Shown here one piece after another: positions 16,005 to 24,755 of a DNA stretch of 64,000 nucleotides. Where the stretch lies: positions 1,860,001-1,924,000 of the forward strand of contig NZ_CP137734.1 in NCBI RefSeq assembly GCF_033406955.1. The letters are read 5' to 3'. The DNA comes from Streptomyces violaceoruber. Lineage in GTDB: Bacteria; Actinomycetota; Actinomycetes; Streptomycetales; Streptomycetaceae. Positions within the stretch are counted from its first letter, which is position 1, and each line of letters begins with the position of its first letter. Below the pieces are notes generated by a model, which worked only from the letters and a program-made list of their open reading frames with translations, did no database searches and was not told the origin of the DNA. Made by a program: the position numbers and the translations under genes.

Positions 16005-18098
16005 TCATCGGTCCACCACGTTCATGGCCATGGCCCCGGAGGCCGAGCAGTAGGGACGCACCCAGACCGGCCGGGCCGGGTGGATCACCGCAAGGTCCGA
16101 GATCCCGTCCCCGGTCAGCGGGAGGGACGGGTAGGCGTAGGCGCCCTTGACGTCCGGGAAGTCCTCCAGCAGGTGGCACACCCGCACCTTGCGCCGGTCG
16201 TGCGGGTCGGGCTGCAGCCACCAGTCCCAGTCCTCCCAGCGTTCCAGGCGGTGGTCGACGACGCGTCGCACCGGCACGTGCGCCCGGAACGCGTGGCGGC
16301 CCAGGACCTCCACGGGAACGGTGAAGTTCTTTCCGTGCGGACCGCGGCGGCTCACGACGAACAACGCGCCCGGTTCGATCCGGCGGCCGCCGCACAGGAC
16401 GCCCCGCAGCGTGATGGCGCCGTCCCCCAGCTCGACGGTCGCGCACTCGACGTGTTCCTCGCGCAGCACCGTGCGCAGCATGAGCCGGCCGTTGGGCTGG
16501 GCGTAGGGCAGGTTCCAGGTGACCGGACCGGTCGGCGGACGGCCCACCAGATCGGCCCGGGCGTCGATCAGTGCCCGCGTGTCCCGGATGCCCGCCTTCA
16601 TGTGCACGGTCTTCGACCTGGCCGAACGCATCGTCACCTGCCAGCGGCCGTCGCCGAGTTCGTCCAGGGCCGAGGGGCCCAGCGCCGCCGTGTACCGGGT
16701 GCCTCCGTTGTCGAGGTTCGTCCGCGAGGTGCGTACGGGTACATCGGGGCGCCGGTTGCCGTCGGACGGCTGGTGGCGCAGGACGAACTGCCAGCGGTGA
16801 CGGCCGTCACCGGGGCCCTCGGTGCTGAAGCGCAGCCACCCCGCGCCGTCCGCGACGACGTCCACGGTCGCCGCGCCGATGCCCACCGGGGGGACGGTGG
16901 CCGGGGCCCCCGTCCGCCGGGACCCGGCCGGTGCGCGGTATCCGCGGACGGCGGCGGCACGGCGGCGGGCGGCGTCCTCGAAGAGCCGCACGTAGCGGTC
17001 CGCGACGGCGGCCGGATCGTAGCGGGCGGCGTTGCGCAGGGCCGCCTCGCCCATGTCGCGTCGCAGGACCTCGTCGGCCATCAGGCGCCGCAGCCCCCAG
17101 GCGATGCCCGACACCTGCCCGTTGGGCACCAGGAAGCCGTCCTCGCCGTCGCTGAGGATCTCCCGGGGCCCGACCGGGCAGTCGGTGGAGACCACGGGCA
17201 GTCCGCAGCGCATCGCCTCCACCAGGGTCATGCCGAAGGACTCCGCGCTGGAGGTGACGGCCGCGATGGACCCCTTCGCCCACTCGGAGTCGATCGGCGA
17301 GAACCCGCCCATGAGCAACGCCCGGCCGGACAGGCCGAGTTCGGTGACGAGCGTGCGCAGCTTTCCGGCCTCCCCGCCGTCGCCGTAAATGCGCAGCTGC
17401 CAGTCGGGGAACTCGTCGGCGAGGCTGCCGAAGGCGCGGATCAACAGGTCGTAGCGCTTGACGTGGTGCATGCGGCCCGCGCTCACCACGATCTTGCGGG
17501 TGCAGTCGGAGGGCTGCACGGACGGCCGGGGCACGCTGTTGGGGATGCCGACCACGGTGATGCCGGGGATCGGCGTGTTCTCCATGAAGGACCCGGCATC
17601 GGCCTCGGTGACCGTCGTGATCGCGTCCAGCCGCGGGTACACCCGGGCCATCTCGGCACGCACCGCCGGCGGGATGGCGAGATGCGTCATGTGCTCCTGG
17701 GCGACGCGCAGCGCGCCCTCCCTGGTGTGGGCGGCGACGAAGAGGTTGAGACTGGGCCGGGTGCCGACCACCACGTCGGCGTCGGTCCGGCGCAGGTCCC
17801 GGATGATGCGCTCGTCGGTGAACCGGCTGTACTGCGCGAAGAACTCCTCCTGCCGCGGCACCACTGCGCTCGGCTCGTCGCTGCCGGCGGCACCCCGGTC
17901 GGACGAGCCGGGACGCAGGTCGACGAGGGCCCGGACGGTGATGCGCGGGGAGATCTCGAACTTGGTCGCGTTGGCACGCCGGAAGACCGAGACGATCTCC
18001 ACGTCGTGCTGGACGGAGAGGGCCTCGGCGAGGTTGATGACGGTCCTGTTGGTGCCGCCGATGCCGTAGATGTTGTTGATCAGGAAGGAGATCTTCAC
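16005..18098 (-). CDS. GT4-family glycosyltransferase with C-terminal extension
   Basis: 697 aa from GTG 18098, overlapping the stop of the upstream Stealth gene (GTGA). GT-B fold: N-terminal ISFLINNIYGIGGTNRTVINLAEAL, the acceptor/donor glycine-rich loop; C-terminal Rossmann part with GRMHHVKRYDLLIRAF and the GT4 E-x7-E motif ESFGMTLVE, then GLPVVSTDCPVGPREIL. After about residue 395 there is a further ~300-residue beta-rich region of unknown role (W/R-rich, e.g. WEDWDWWLQPDPHDRRKV). It transfers a sugar from a nucleotide donor in the cytoplasm. The longer in-frame reading upstream to 19388 lies inside the Stealth gene and is not coding. Confidence 0.88.
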   Translation of the reverse strand: MKISFLINNIYGIGGTNRTVINLAEALSVQHDVEIVSVFRRANATKFEISPRITVRALVDLRPGSSDRGAAGSDEPSAVVPRQEEFFAQYSRFTDERIIRDLRRTDADVVVGTRPSLNLFVAAHTREGALRVAQEHMTHLAIPPAVRAEMARVYPRLDAITTVTEADAGSFMENTPIPGITVVGIPNSVPRPSVQPSDCTRKIVVSAGRMHHVKRYDLLIRAFGSLADEFPDWQLRIYGDGGEAGKLRTLVTELGLSGRALLMGGFSPIDSEWAKGSIAAVTSSAESFGMTLVEAMRCGLPVVSTDCPVGPREILSDGEDGFLVPNGQVSGIAWGLRRLMADEVLRRDMGEAALRNAARYDPAAVADRYVRLFEDAARRRAAAVRGYRAPAGSRRTGAPATVPPVGIGAATVDVVADGAGWLRFSTEGPGDGRHRWQFVLRHQPSDGNRRPDVPVRTSRTNLDNGGTRYTAALGPSALDELGDGRWQVTMRSARSKTVHMKAGIRDTRALIDARADLVGRPPTGPVTWNLPYAQPNGRLMLRTVLREEHVECATVELGDGAITLRGVLCGGRRIEPGALFVVSRRGPHGKNFTVPVEVLGRHAFRAHVPVRRVVDHRLERWEDWDWWLQPDPHDRRKVRVCHLLEDFPDVKGAYAYPSLPLTGDGISDLAVIHPARPVWVRPYCSASGAMAMNVVDR

Positions 18099-19855
18099 CG
18101 GGCCGCGCGCTCCTTGCGCTCGAAGGGACTGGGCACCGGGTAGTAGGCGCTGAGGAAGGTGGCGAGCATCTCCGTCTGGCGATCGACGTCGTGGCCGTCG
18201 GAGAGCGTGTCGTTGATGCAGAACGCCTGCCGGTCGCGGCGGGCGAGCAGGATGCCCAGCCTCCGTGCGACCTCGGGCCGGGCCAGGTCCAGGTAGGCGA
18301 ACCGGATGTCGGACGGCACGGCACGGCCGGTGAAGTAGGCGTAGTAGTGGTACAGCGACGACGGGATGGAGATGTCGGTCGGGCTGCGGAACCGGCTGTG
18401 GGAGGTCTCCCAGTGCGCTTCGGGGTACTCGCGTTCTATCTCCTCCAGCACACTCCGCCGCAGGGCGTAGGGCGCGTGCCGGAGTTTCTGGACGATGACC
18501 GAGCCGAAGTTCTCCAGGAGAAGCCGCCGGTTGTTCTTGCCGGCCGCGTCGACCGGACGGTCCGCGGGGCTGGGGTCCGGGCGGGGCACCTGGGACGGCG
18601 AGAAGAAGGTCCGGGTCATGCCGTTGGACAGGAAGAAGTCCTGCGGAGTGACGGGGCGGCCCAGGAACATGTCGTCGTTGAGGTAGAGGAAGTGCTCGGA
18701 CAGCCCCTTGATGTGGTGCAGCCGGCTCTCGATGGCGTGCGAGTTGAAGGTGGGCAGGGCGGCCGGATCGGCGAAGATCTCGGAGTGGTCGACGACGGTC
18801 AGGCGCGGGTGGCTGTCGTTGAGCCATGCCGGACGCTGCCCGTCCGTCACCAGGTGGACGTGTCTGACCCAGGGGGCGTTCTGCTCCAGGGCCCGCAGGG
18901 AGTAGCGCAGCTCGTCGCGGCTGATGTAGCGGGCCGCGTTCGCCGACTCGGCGTGGTATCCGCCGTCGTAGGCACTGCGGCGTCGCCGCCAGGCGGGGTC
19001 GTTGCCGTCGACCCACGTGTAGACGACGTCGATCGGGAAGCGCACGTCCTCGGGCAGCGCGTCGGCGCATGCCGCTACGGTGCGCACCGAGCGGGTGCGC
19101 CGGGTGTGCAGCGCGGCGAAGCCGGTGAGCCGGCTGACCGGCACGGTGACCCGGGGCTCGCGCGGTGACACGTCCTGCGTGACGCGGTTGGGGCGGGGCG
19201 CCACGAGGCGTCCGGCCTCGGGCTTCCAGAACTCGATGTCGCAGCTGTGCTCGAGACCGAGCACCAGGGAGCCGGTGGGATCGCTCCAGACCATGCCGGT
19301 CCGAAGGACCGCGGCATGGCGGGCCTGCTGCCTGCCGGCCCGGGAGCCCGCCAGTGCCGGACGGGCCTGTGGCGTCTCGCCCCGGCATGCGCGCAGATAG
19401 ACGGGGCCGTGACCGGCACAGCGTTCGAGCGCTCTGCCCACCTGCTCACGGTCGGACTCCGCGACGGCGAGGACGGAGCGGAAGTCGGAGGTCCCGCGGA
19501 CGGCGAAGTAGTCGACGCCCGCCTCCTCCAACGCGGTCACGACCAGTTCGAGGTTGGCCTCGCGCAGGCCGAGCGGCGAGACGGTGGGCCGGACCAGGGC
19601 GATCCGGTCGCCGTGTCCGGCGAGTGCGGCGAGCCGCTCCCCCTCGCGGAAGAGGTGCGGCCAGCGGCGGCGGGCCCGGAAGCCGCGGAACAGCCGGGAG
19701 GCGAGGGAGAGGACGTGCAGCCGGCGGAGCAGGTGCTTGAGCACCGTACGCAGACCTGCCGGGACACGGCGTGCGACACGGCGTCTGAGGCCCGCCGGGA
19801 CCAGGCTGCGGTATGCGCCGACCGCGGCGGAGGCCTCGGGATTGCCTGTGCTCAC
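18095..19855 (-). CDS. Stealth-family sugar-phosphate transferase (capsule/wall polymer type), copy 1
   Basis: 586 aa from GTG 19855 (GTGA overlap with the upstream gene). All Stealth conserved regions are present: CR1 IDVVYTWVDGNDPAW (about 275-289), CR2 YISRDELRYSLRAL...HVHLVTDGQRPAWL and FNSHAIESRLHHI...LYLNDDMFLGRPV, CR3/CR4 GKNNRRLLLENFG and SLYHYYAYFTGRA. The family transfers hexose-1-phosphate to sugar acceptors, building phosphodiester-linked polymers such as capsules. The N-terminal ~120 residues are basic and could bind membrane. Part of a five-gene operon with two other Stealth copies; active-site motifs are intact. Confidence 0.9.
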   Translation of the reverse strand: MSTGNPEASAAVGAYRSLVPAGLRRRVARRVPAGLRTVLKHLLRRLHVLSLASRLFRGFRARRRWPHLFREGERLAALAGHGDRIALVRPTVSPLGLREANLELVVTALEEAGVDYFAVRGTSDFRSVLAVAESDREQVGRALERCAGHGPVYLRACRGETPQARPALAGSRAGRQQARHAAVLRTGMVWSDPTGSLVLGLEHSCDIEFWKPEAGRLVAPRPNRVTQDVSPREPRVTVPVSRLTGFAALHTRRTRSVRTVAACADALPEDVRFPIDVVYTWVDGNDPAWRRRRSAYDGGYHAESANAARYISRDELRYSLRALEQNAPWVRHVHLVTDGQRPAWLNDSHPRLTVVDHSEIFADPAALPTFNSHAIESRLHHIKGLSEHFLYLNDDMFLGRPVTPQDFFLSNGMTRTFFSPSQVPRPDPSPADRPVDAAGKNNRRLLLENFGSVIVQKLRHAPYALRRSVLEEIEREYPEAHWETSHSRFRSPTDISIPSSLYHYYAYFTGRAVPSDIRFAYLDLARPEVARRLGILLARRDRQAFCINDTLSDGHDVDRQTEMLATFLSAYYPVPSPFERKERAAR

Positions 19856-21474
19856 GAATGTCTGTCCGGCTCTGTGTCGGTCTGCGGGCGGTCGCACTCG
19901 AAGACGCTGGGGACGGGGTAGTACTGGTGCAGGAAGCGCACGACGGCGTTGGTCCCTCCGCCGGAACCCGCCTCCCCGGTGCCGAGACCGAAGAACTGGA
20001 GCTGTTGCACGTCACGCCGGACGAGCAGCCGTTGCAGGTGGGTGCCGATCCCGGGCAGTGCCGCGTGCAGCGCCACCGACGCCTCCCCCGAGGGATCGGC
20101 GTGCCCGGCGACGTATCCGAAGTGGTGGGCCATCCCGTCCATGGGGTGGGTGCCGGGCACGCCGGACAGCACCTGCTCGTCCGGTACGGGCAGGGACCGC
20201 GCCCCCGCCTCCCCGAGCCGGGTGAGGGTGTCGGCCCGGTACGGCTGGGGCCCGGCCGCGTAGCCGTGTCCGGTGGCCCGGCCCGTGACGGAGTAGGCGG
20301 CGCGGACCCACTCCGCGAAGGACTCCGACGCGTTCCAGGGGCCGCGCCGGGGGCGGGTTCCGCCGCCGGGCGTGAAGTAGTCGAAGGGACGCACCGGTCG
20401 GCCGAGCAGGGCACCGGGCCGCATGAGCAGGAAGTGTTCGGCGAGGTCGGGCAGCTGGTCGAGTCGCCACTCGGCCCCGGGCACGGCGCGGACGACGCTG
20501 ATCCGTTCGTCCGCCTCCAGCCAGGCCGGCGGCTCCGCCTGGGCGACGACGTGCACGACGTCGATCCACGGCGCGTACTGGTGCACCGAGCGCAGGGCCG
20601 CGCGCAGCAGTTCCTCCCCCCACGGCGTGGGGTGCTGCCACAGCAGCACCGCGTCCACGGGGAAGGAGATCTCCTCGAGCCGTACGACGTCGAAGTTCTC
20701 CAGGGTGACCGTCGGCCCCAGGTCGCCGTCGATGTCGCAGTAGCCGGACAGCCGGTCGAGACCGATCTCGATGCCGAGTGCTTCGGCGGGCACGGCGCGC
20801 TGCACCCGGTTGGGGCGGGGGCCGATGAGCCGTTCGTGGGGCAGGTCGGTGTTGGCGGTCCAGAACTCGATCTCGATGCCCTGGTCCTCGCCCACCCACA
20901 GGCCTTCCGTGGGATCGGTGCGGAGCCAGGTGAGGCGGATCACCCGGGCCCGGCCGTAGTGCTTCCACGCCTTGATGTGGCTGCCGGGTGTCTCGCGGGT
21001 GTCGGCGGCGGACGGGGACACGGAGACGACGTAGCCGGTGTGCTCCTCCAGCAGGGCGCGCAGCACCCGGCGCACGGTGCCCTTGTCCCGCACCTCCACG
21101 GCGAGGCACAGCCGGCGGTCGTCGAGGGCGGGCACCGCGAACCAGGGCACCTCGGCGGCGTCCAGCGCGTGGGTGACCAGGTCGTGGTCGAGCCGGCGGG
21201 CGAGGTCGACGGTGAGCCCGGTGTGCACGTGCGCGATCCTGCCGTCCGGTGCGGTCGTACGGCGCTCGGACTGTCCGAGGCCGGCGCGTCGGACGCGTCG
21301 CAGGGCCCTGCGGTGCAGGCGCGCCTCACGGCGGCTCAGGGTCCGCGCGAGGCCGCCCTTCACCTTGCGCCGCACGCCCGCGGGCACGGTGGTCGCGGCG
21401 GCGGAGCGGACGGGCTGGGGGACGAACCTTCGGTAGACGTGCACCGCGGAACTCATCGACGTCGGATTGGCCAC
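19852..21474 (-). CDS. Degenerate Stealth-family paralogue lacking catalytic motifs
   Basis: 540 aa from GTG 21474; GGAG lies 8 bases upstream. The overall architecture follows its two neighbours (basic N-terminus, ALDAAEVPWFAVPALDDRRLCLAV, IEIEFWTAN, RPNRVQRAVP, FLHQYYPVPSVFE end). However, the CR1 signature YTWVDGND is replaced by VLLWQHPTPW, the RDELRYS segment and the F-N-S-H-x-I-E-S block are absent, and NDDMF has become MRPGALLGRPV. The residues thought to form the active site are therefore missing. It keeps an intact open frame and GTGA coupling to the next gene, so it is not a decaying pseudogene. A structural or regulatory partner of the active copies is my inference. Confidence 0.8.
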   Translation of the reverse strand: MANPTSMSSAVHVYRRFVPQPVRSAAATTVPAGVRRKVKGGLARTLSRREARLHRRALRRVRRAGLGQSERRTTAPDGRIAHVHTGLTVDLARRLDHDLVTHALDAAEVPWFAVPALDDRRLCLAVEVRDKGTVRRVLRALLEEHTGYVVSVSPSAADTRETPGSHIKAWKHYGRARVIRLTWLRTDPTEGLWVGEDQGIEIEFWTANTDLPHERLIGPRPNRVQRAVPAEALGIEIGLDRLSGYCDIDGDLGPTVTLENFDVVRLEEISFPVDAVLLWQHPTPWGEELLRAALRSVHQYAPWIDVVHVVAQAEPPAWLEADERISVVRAVPGAEWRLDQLPDLAEHFLLMRPGALLGRPVRPFDYFTPGGGTRPRRGPWNASESFAEWVRAAYSVTGRATGHGYAAGPQPYRADTLTRLGEAGARSLPVPDEQVLSGVPGTHPMDGMAHHFGYVAGHADPSGEASVALHAALPGIGTHLQRLLVRRDVQQLQFFGLGTGEAGSGGGTNAVVRFLHQYYPVPSVFECDRPQTDTEPDRHS

Positions 21475-21489
21475 GTCATGAACTCCGTC

Positions 21490-23115
21490 TCATCGTTCGT
21501 AGGGACTTGGGGTGGGGAAGTACGAGGTGAAGAAGTCGTCCAGCAGTTCCTGCTGGGCCTCCGTGTCCTCGGGGGTGGAGAAGGCGTCGTTGAGACAGAA
21601 CGAGTCCTGGTCCCGGCCGTCGAGCAGCCGTTGGAGTCGGTCCGCCAGGTCGGGCACGGCCAGCTGGATGTAGGTGAAGGGCATCGATCCCGGCTGCGCC
21701 CGGCCGGTCAGCGCCGCGTAGTACAGCGCGAACGACGAGGTGGGCGACAGGTCCGTCATGGCCCGGAACCTGCTGGCCGAGGTGCGCGCCCACGCCTCGG
21801 GGAACTCCAGTTCGGCCTCCGCCATCGCCGAACGCCGCAAGGCGTAGGGGATGTGCTCCATGGGCTGGGTGATGACCTTGCCGAAACGTTCGTGCAGTAG
21901 CGCTCTGTTGTTCTTGCACGCCGCGTCCACCGGACTGTCGGTCTCGGCGACCGCTCCCTGCGGGATGCGATTGCGCGAGGGGAAGTAGCGCGCCGTCCCG
22001 TTCGGGGTGAAGAAGGAGTGCGGGGCGACCGGCCGCCCCATGAACATGTCATCGTTGAAGTAGAGGAAGTGCTCGGCCAGCCCCTCGATGTGATGGAGCT
22101 GGCTCTCGATCGAGTGCGAGTTGAACGTGGGGAGGTCCTCCGGGTTGCGGAAGATCTCCCGGTGGGTGGCGATGCGGGCCCCGGGCAGGTCCTCGCGCAT
22201 CCAGGCGGGAACCTGGTCGTCGGTGACGACGTAGATGTTCCGGATCCACGGTGCGAACAGGTGGAGGGAGCGTATCGAGTAACGCAGTTCGTCCCGGCTG
22301 ATGAACCTGGCGTCGCTCGCCGACTCGGCGTGGTAGACCTCGCCCTTGGCCTGCGCCTTGCGCTGCTTCCAGGCCGGGTCGTTGCCGTCGACCCACGTGT
22401 AGACGGCGTCGACGGGGAACGCGATGTCGTCGGCGCAGTTCACCAGGAACTCGGGCCGGGTCGGCAGCGCCGGTGCGAGGTGCCCCGGTGTCCAGTCCGA
22501 CACGAAGCGGCTGAACAACCGGGCCGCGCCCATGACGTTCGGACCGCCGACGGCCACCGCCCAGGTGGCGCGGTTGGCCCGCGGCGCGACGAGGCAGGTG
22601 CCCTGCCGCCGCCAGAACTCCAGGGCGCAGCCGTACTCGTGGCCGAGCAGCAGGTGCCGGCCCGGGTCGGTGCGGTACCAGCTGACCTGCAGGATCCGCG
22701 CGCCGACGACCTCGCGCCAGGCGCGGGGGTCACGCGAGGAGACCGGCTTGGCGGGCCGGGGCGCGTCCGGGTCCACGACGCTCAGGTGTCCCGGGTACTG
22801 GCCGAGCCCGCGGAACACCGCCTGGAGCGCACGCTCACGGTCCTCTTCGGCGACGCCCACGACCGTGCCGTGGTCGACCGTGCCGCGTACGGCGAAGTGG
22901 CCGACGCCGGCCGCGTCGAGCAGGCCGACGAGTGCCGAGCGGTTGGCCTCGCGCGCGGCCAGCGGAGTCAGCCCCGGCTCGACGTAGACGTCGCCGTGCT
23001 CGTCCGTGAGCGTCGCCGGCGCGTCCACGGCGGAGGGCCGTGGGCCCGCGGTGCCCTTCCGGGCCACAACGGCCGTGGCGGTCTGATGCGCGGTGAAGTC
23101 AGAAACGGTCGTCAT
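21490..23115 (-). CDS. Stealth-family sugar-phosphate transferase, copy 3 (operon-leading gene)
   Basis: 541 aa if ATG 23115 (MTTVSDFTAHQ) is used; a GGGG stretch lies about 9 bases upstream. ATG 23130 and GTG 23142 are in-frame alternatives. CR1 VDAVYTWVDGNDPAW, CR2 FISRDELRYSIRSL...IYVVTDDQVPAWM and FNSHSIESQLHHI...LYFNDDMFMGRPV, and CR4 CKNNRALLHERFG are complete, so this should be an active hexose-1-phosphate transferase. It leads the minus-strand operon (Stealth-Stealth-Stealth-GT4-PIG-L) and is divergent from an LCP-family ligase across about 440 bases. It ends 15 bases before the next start. Confidence 0.88.
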   Translation of the reverse strand: MTTVSDFTAHQTATAVVARKGTAGPRPSAVDAPATLTDEHGDVYVEPGLTPLAAREANRSALVGLLDAAGVGHFAVRGTVDHGTVVGVAEEDRERALQAVFRGLGQYPGHLSVVDPDAPRPAKPVSSRDPRAWREVVGARILQVSWYRTDPGRHLLLGHEYGCALEFWRRQGTCLVAPRANRATWAVAVGGPNVMGAARLFSRFVSDWTPGHLAPALPTRPEFLVNCADDIAFPVDAVYTWVDGNDPAWKQRKAQAKGEVYHAESASDARFISRDELRYSIRSLHLFAPWIRNIYVVTDDQVPAWMREDLPGARIATHREIFRNPEDLPTFNSHSIESQLHHIEGLAEHFLYFNDDMFMGRPVAPHSFFTPNGTARYFPSRNRIPQGAVAETDSPVDAACKNNRALLHERFGKVITQPMEHIPYALRRSAMAEAELEFPEAWARTSASRFRAMTDLSPTSSFALYYAALTGRAQPGSMPFTYIQLAVPDLADRLQRLLDGRDQDSFCLNDAFSTPEDTEAQQELLDDFFTSYFPTPSPYER

Positions 23116-23558
23116 GCCACTGAACCCCATAGGACGACGCACGCAGCGGCACAGCCACCCTCCCTCTCCTCACTCGGGACACGCCGGAGTGAGTACCAGT
23201 GACCGTGAGCCCTCGTGCCCCCCGGCTCGAATCACGACCACGCCAGGCACCGACCGACCGGTCAGTGCCGTCCACACCGAAACTTTAACGTTCACAGGAC
23301 CGACACATCTTCACCAAGGTCCCGATTGCTGTCAACAGCAGTCACTTATGACGGAAAATACACTGCTCTCTGACATGCCCTTGAACATCGGACATCGGGC
23401 AGATGTCCAGTGCCGCCAACCGGCCCGTCCGACAGTCGGTCTATAGTTCGGAAACGCTTCGGCGACCGTCGCCGCGGCGGGGCCCGGCCTCTCCCCCCAC
23501 TCGTGGCCTGCACGCACGTCCGGACCAGCGAGCCGGTGACAAGAGAGGACCGAGGTCG
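23116..23558. promoter_or_regulatory. Divergent control region between the Stealth operon and LCP gene
   Basis: A 443-base gap without a plausible gene. It is more AT-rich than its surroundings around 23270-23370. It contains TGCTGT-CA-ACAGCA (23327-23340) and GGACATC (23390-23396) / GATGTCC (23402-23408), both possible operators. No known box could be assigned. Confidence 0.5.
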
Positions 23559-24659
23559 ATGACGCACGCCCCGACGGAGACGAGCCCCCGCCGGTCCAGG
23601 CGCGCGCCCAGCCGCCGCCGGCCCGCCCGGCCACCGGGACGGCGCCGGGTCTGGCGCTGGGTCGGCCTGAGCCTCGTCCTGTTGCTCCTGGTCGTGGGGG
23701 GTGTCGGGTACTGGCTGTACAGCGACCTCAACGGCAACATCAAGGGCGTCGACATCAACGAGGCGATAGGCGACGACCGCCCGGAGAAGCTGCCCACCTC
23801 GGGCCAGAACATCCTGGTGCTCGGGTCCGACTCACGCTCCGGGGACAACGCCGGACTCGGCACCGGCAAGGTCGCCGGGGCGCGCTCGGACACCGCGATG
23901 GTGATGCACATACCCGAGGGCCGCACCGAGGCCGTGGCCGTGAGCATCCCGCGGGACACTCTGGTCACCCGTCCCGAGTGCAGGAAGCAGGACGGCACCG
24001 AGGCCGCCGCCGCGAAGCGCGTGATGTTCAACTCCATCTACTCGCAGGTCGGTCCGGCCTGCGTGGTCAAGACGGTGGAGCAGATGTCGGGCATCCGCAT
24101 GGACCACTACGTGGAGATCGACTTCGCCGGCTTCAAGGACCTGGTCGACGCCATCGGGGGCGTCACGGTCACCGTCGACCAGGACATCCACGACCCGTCC
24201 AGCGGCCTCGACCTGACCGCGGGCACGCACAAGCTGAACGGCACCGACTCCCTCGCCTTCGTGCGTACCCGGCACGGCGTCGGTGACGGCAGCGACCTCG
24301 GCCGCATCGGCCTTCAGCAGCAGTTCATGCTGGCTCTGCTGAGCGAGATCAAGCGCCAGGACCTCCTCGGCAGCCCCACCAAGACCTTCAAGATCGCCGA
24401 CCAGCTCACGGCGGCCCTGACCACCGACTCGGACCTGGCCTCCCTGACCAAGCTCGCCGAGTTCGGCCGCAGCCTCAACGGCGTCGATCCGGCCGCGATG
24501 GAGACCATCATGCTGCCGGTCGCCTACGACACCCAGGACCGCAACCGGGTGGTGGCGGCCCAGCCGCAGGCGGAGCAGTTGTGGGAGGCGCTCCGCAAGG
24601 ACGCGGACATCCCGGAGTCGGCCAAGAAGTCTCCCGCCACGGGCGGCGGCTCCGCCTGA
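23559..24659 (+). CDS. LytR-CpsA-Psr (LCP) family cell-wall glycopolymer transferase
   Basis: 366 aa. Arg-rich cytoplasmic N-terminus (1-30), one membrane segment (about 34-55, WVGLSLVLLLLVVGGVGYWLY), then an extracellular LCP domain: ILVLGSDSRSGDNAG, ARSDTAMVMHI, VSIPRDTLV, MDHYVEIDFAGFKDLVDAIGG, and FVRTRHGVGDGSDLGRIGLQQQF with the Arg/Asp residues that hold the lipid pyrophosphate. LCP enzymes attach teichoic acid-like or other phosphopolymers to peptidoglycan. It is divergent from the Stealth operon, giving a complete make-and-attach set. Start ATG 23559; the upstream extension is not conserved-looking. Confidence 0.9.
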   Translation: MTHAPTETSPRRSRRAPSRRRPARPPGRRRVWRWVGLSLVLLLLVVGGVGYWLYSDLNGNIKGVDINEAIGDDRPEKLPTSGQNILVLGSDSRSGDNAGLGTGKVAGARSDTAMVMHIPEGRTEAVAVSIPRDTLVTRPECRKQDGTEAAAAKRVMFNSIYSQVGPACVVKTVEQMSGIRMDHYVEIDFAGFKDLVDAIGGVTVTVDQDIHDPSSGLDLTAGTHKLNGTDSLAFVRTRHGVGDGSDLGRIGLQQQFMLALLSEIKRQDLLGSPTKTFKIADQLTAALTTDSDLASLTKLAEFGRSLNGVDPAAMETIMLPVAYDTQDRNRVVAAQPQAEQLWEALRKDADIPESAKKSPATGGGSA

Positions 24660-24697
24660 CCCGTGGGCAAGGTGTCCGGTGCGCTGTCCGGTGCGCT

Positions 24698-24733
24698 CCG
24701 GCAGGGTGACGAAACGATACGTCACCCTGCCGG
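24698..24733. terminator. Bidirectional terminator after LCP gene
   Basis: Arms of 14 bases, CCGGCAGGGTGACG (24698-24711) and its complement (24720-24733), with an 8-base AT-rich loop, between convergent genes. Confidence 0.8.
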
Positions 24734-24755
24734 GCCGCAGACGGCGGCACGCGCC

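Noticed and set aside
19852..21474. Stealth copy 2 as a pseudogene
   Set aside because: The frame is intact, has a ribosome site and GTGA coupling; motif loss is limited to catalytic regions, which suits a maintained pseudoenzyme better.
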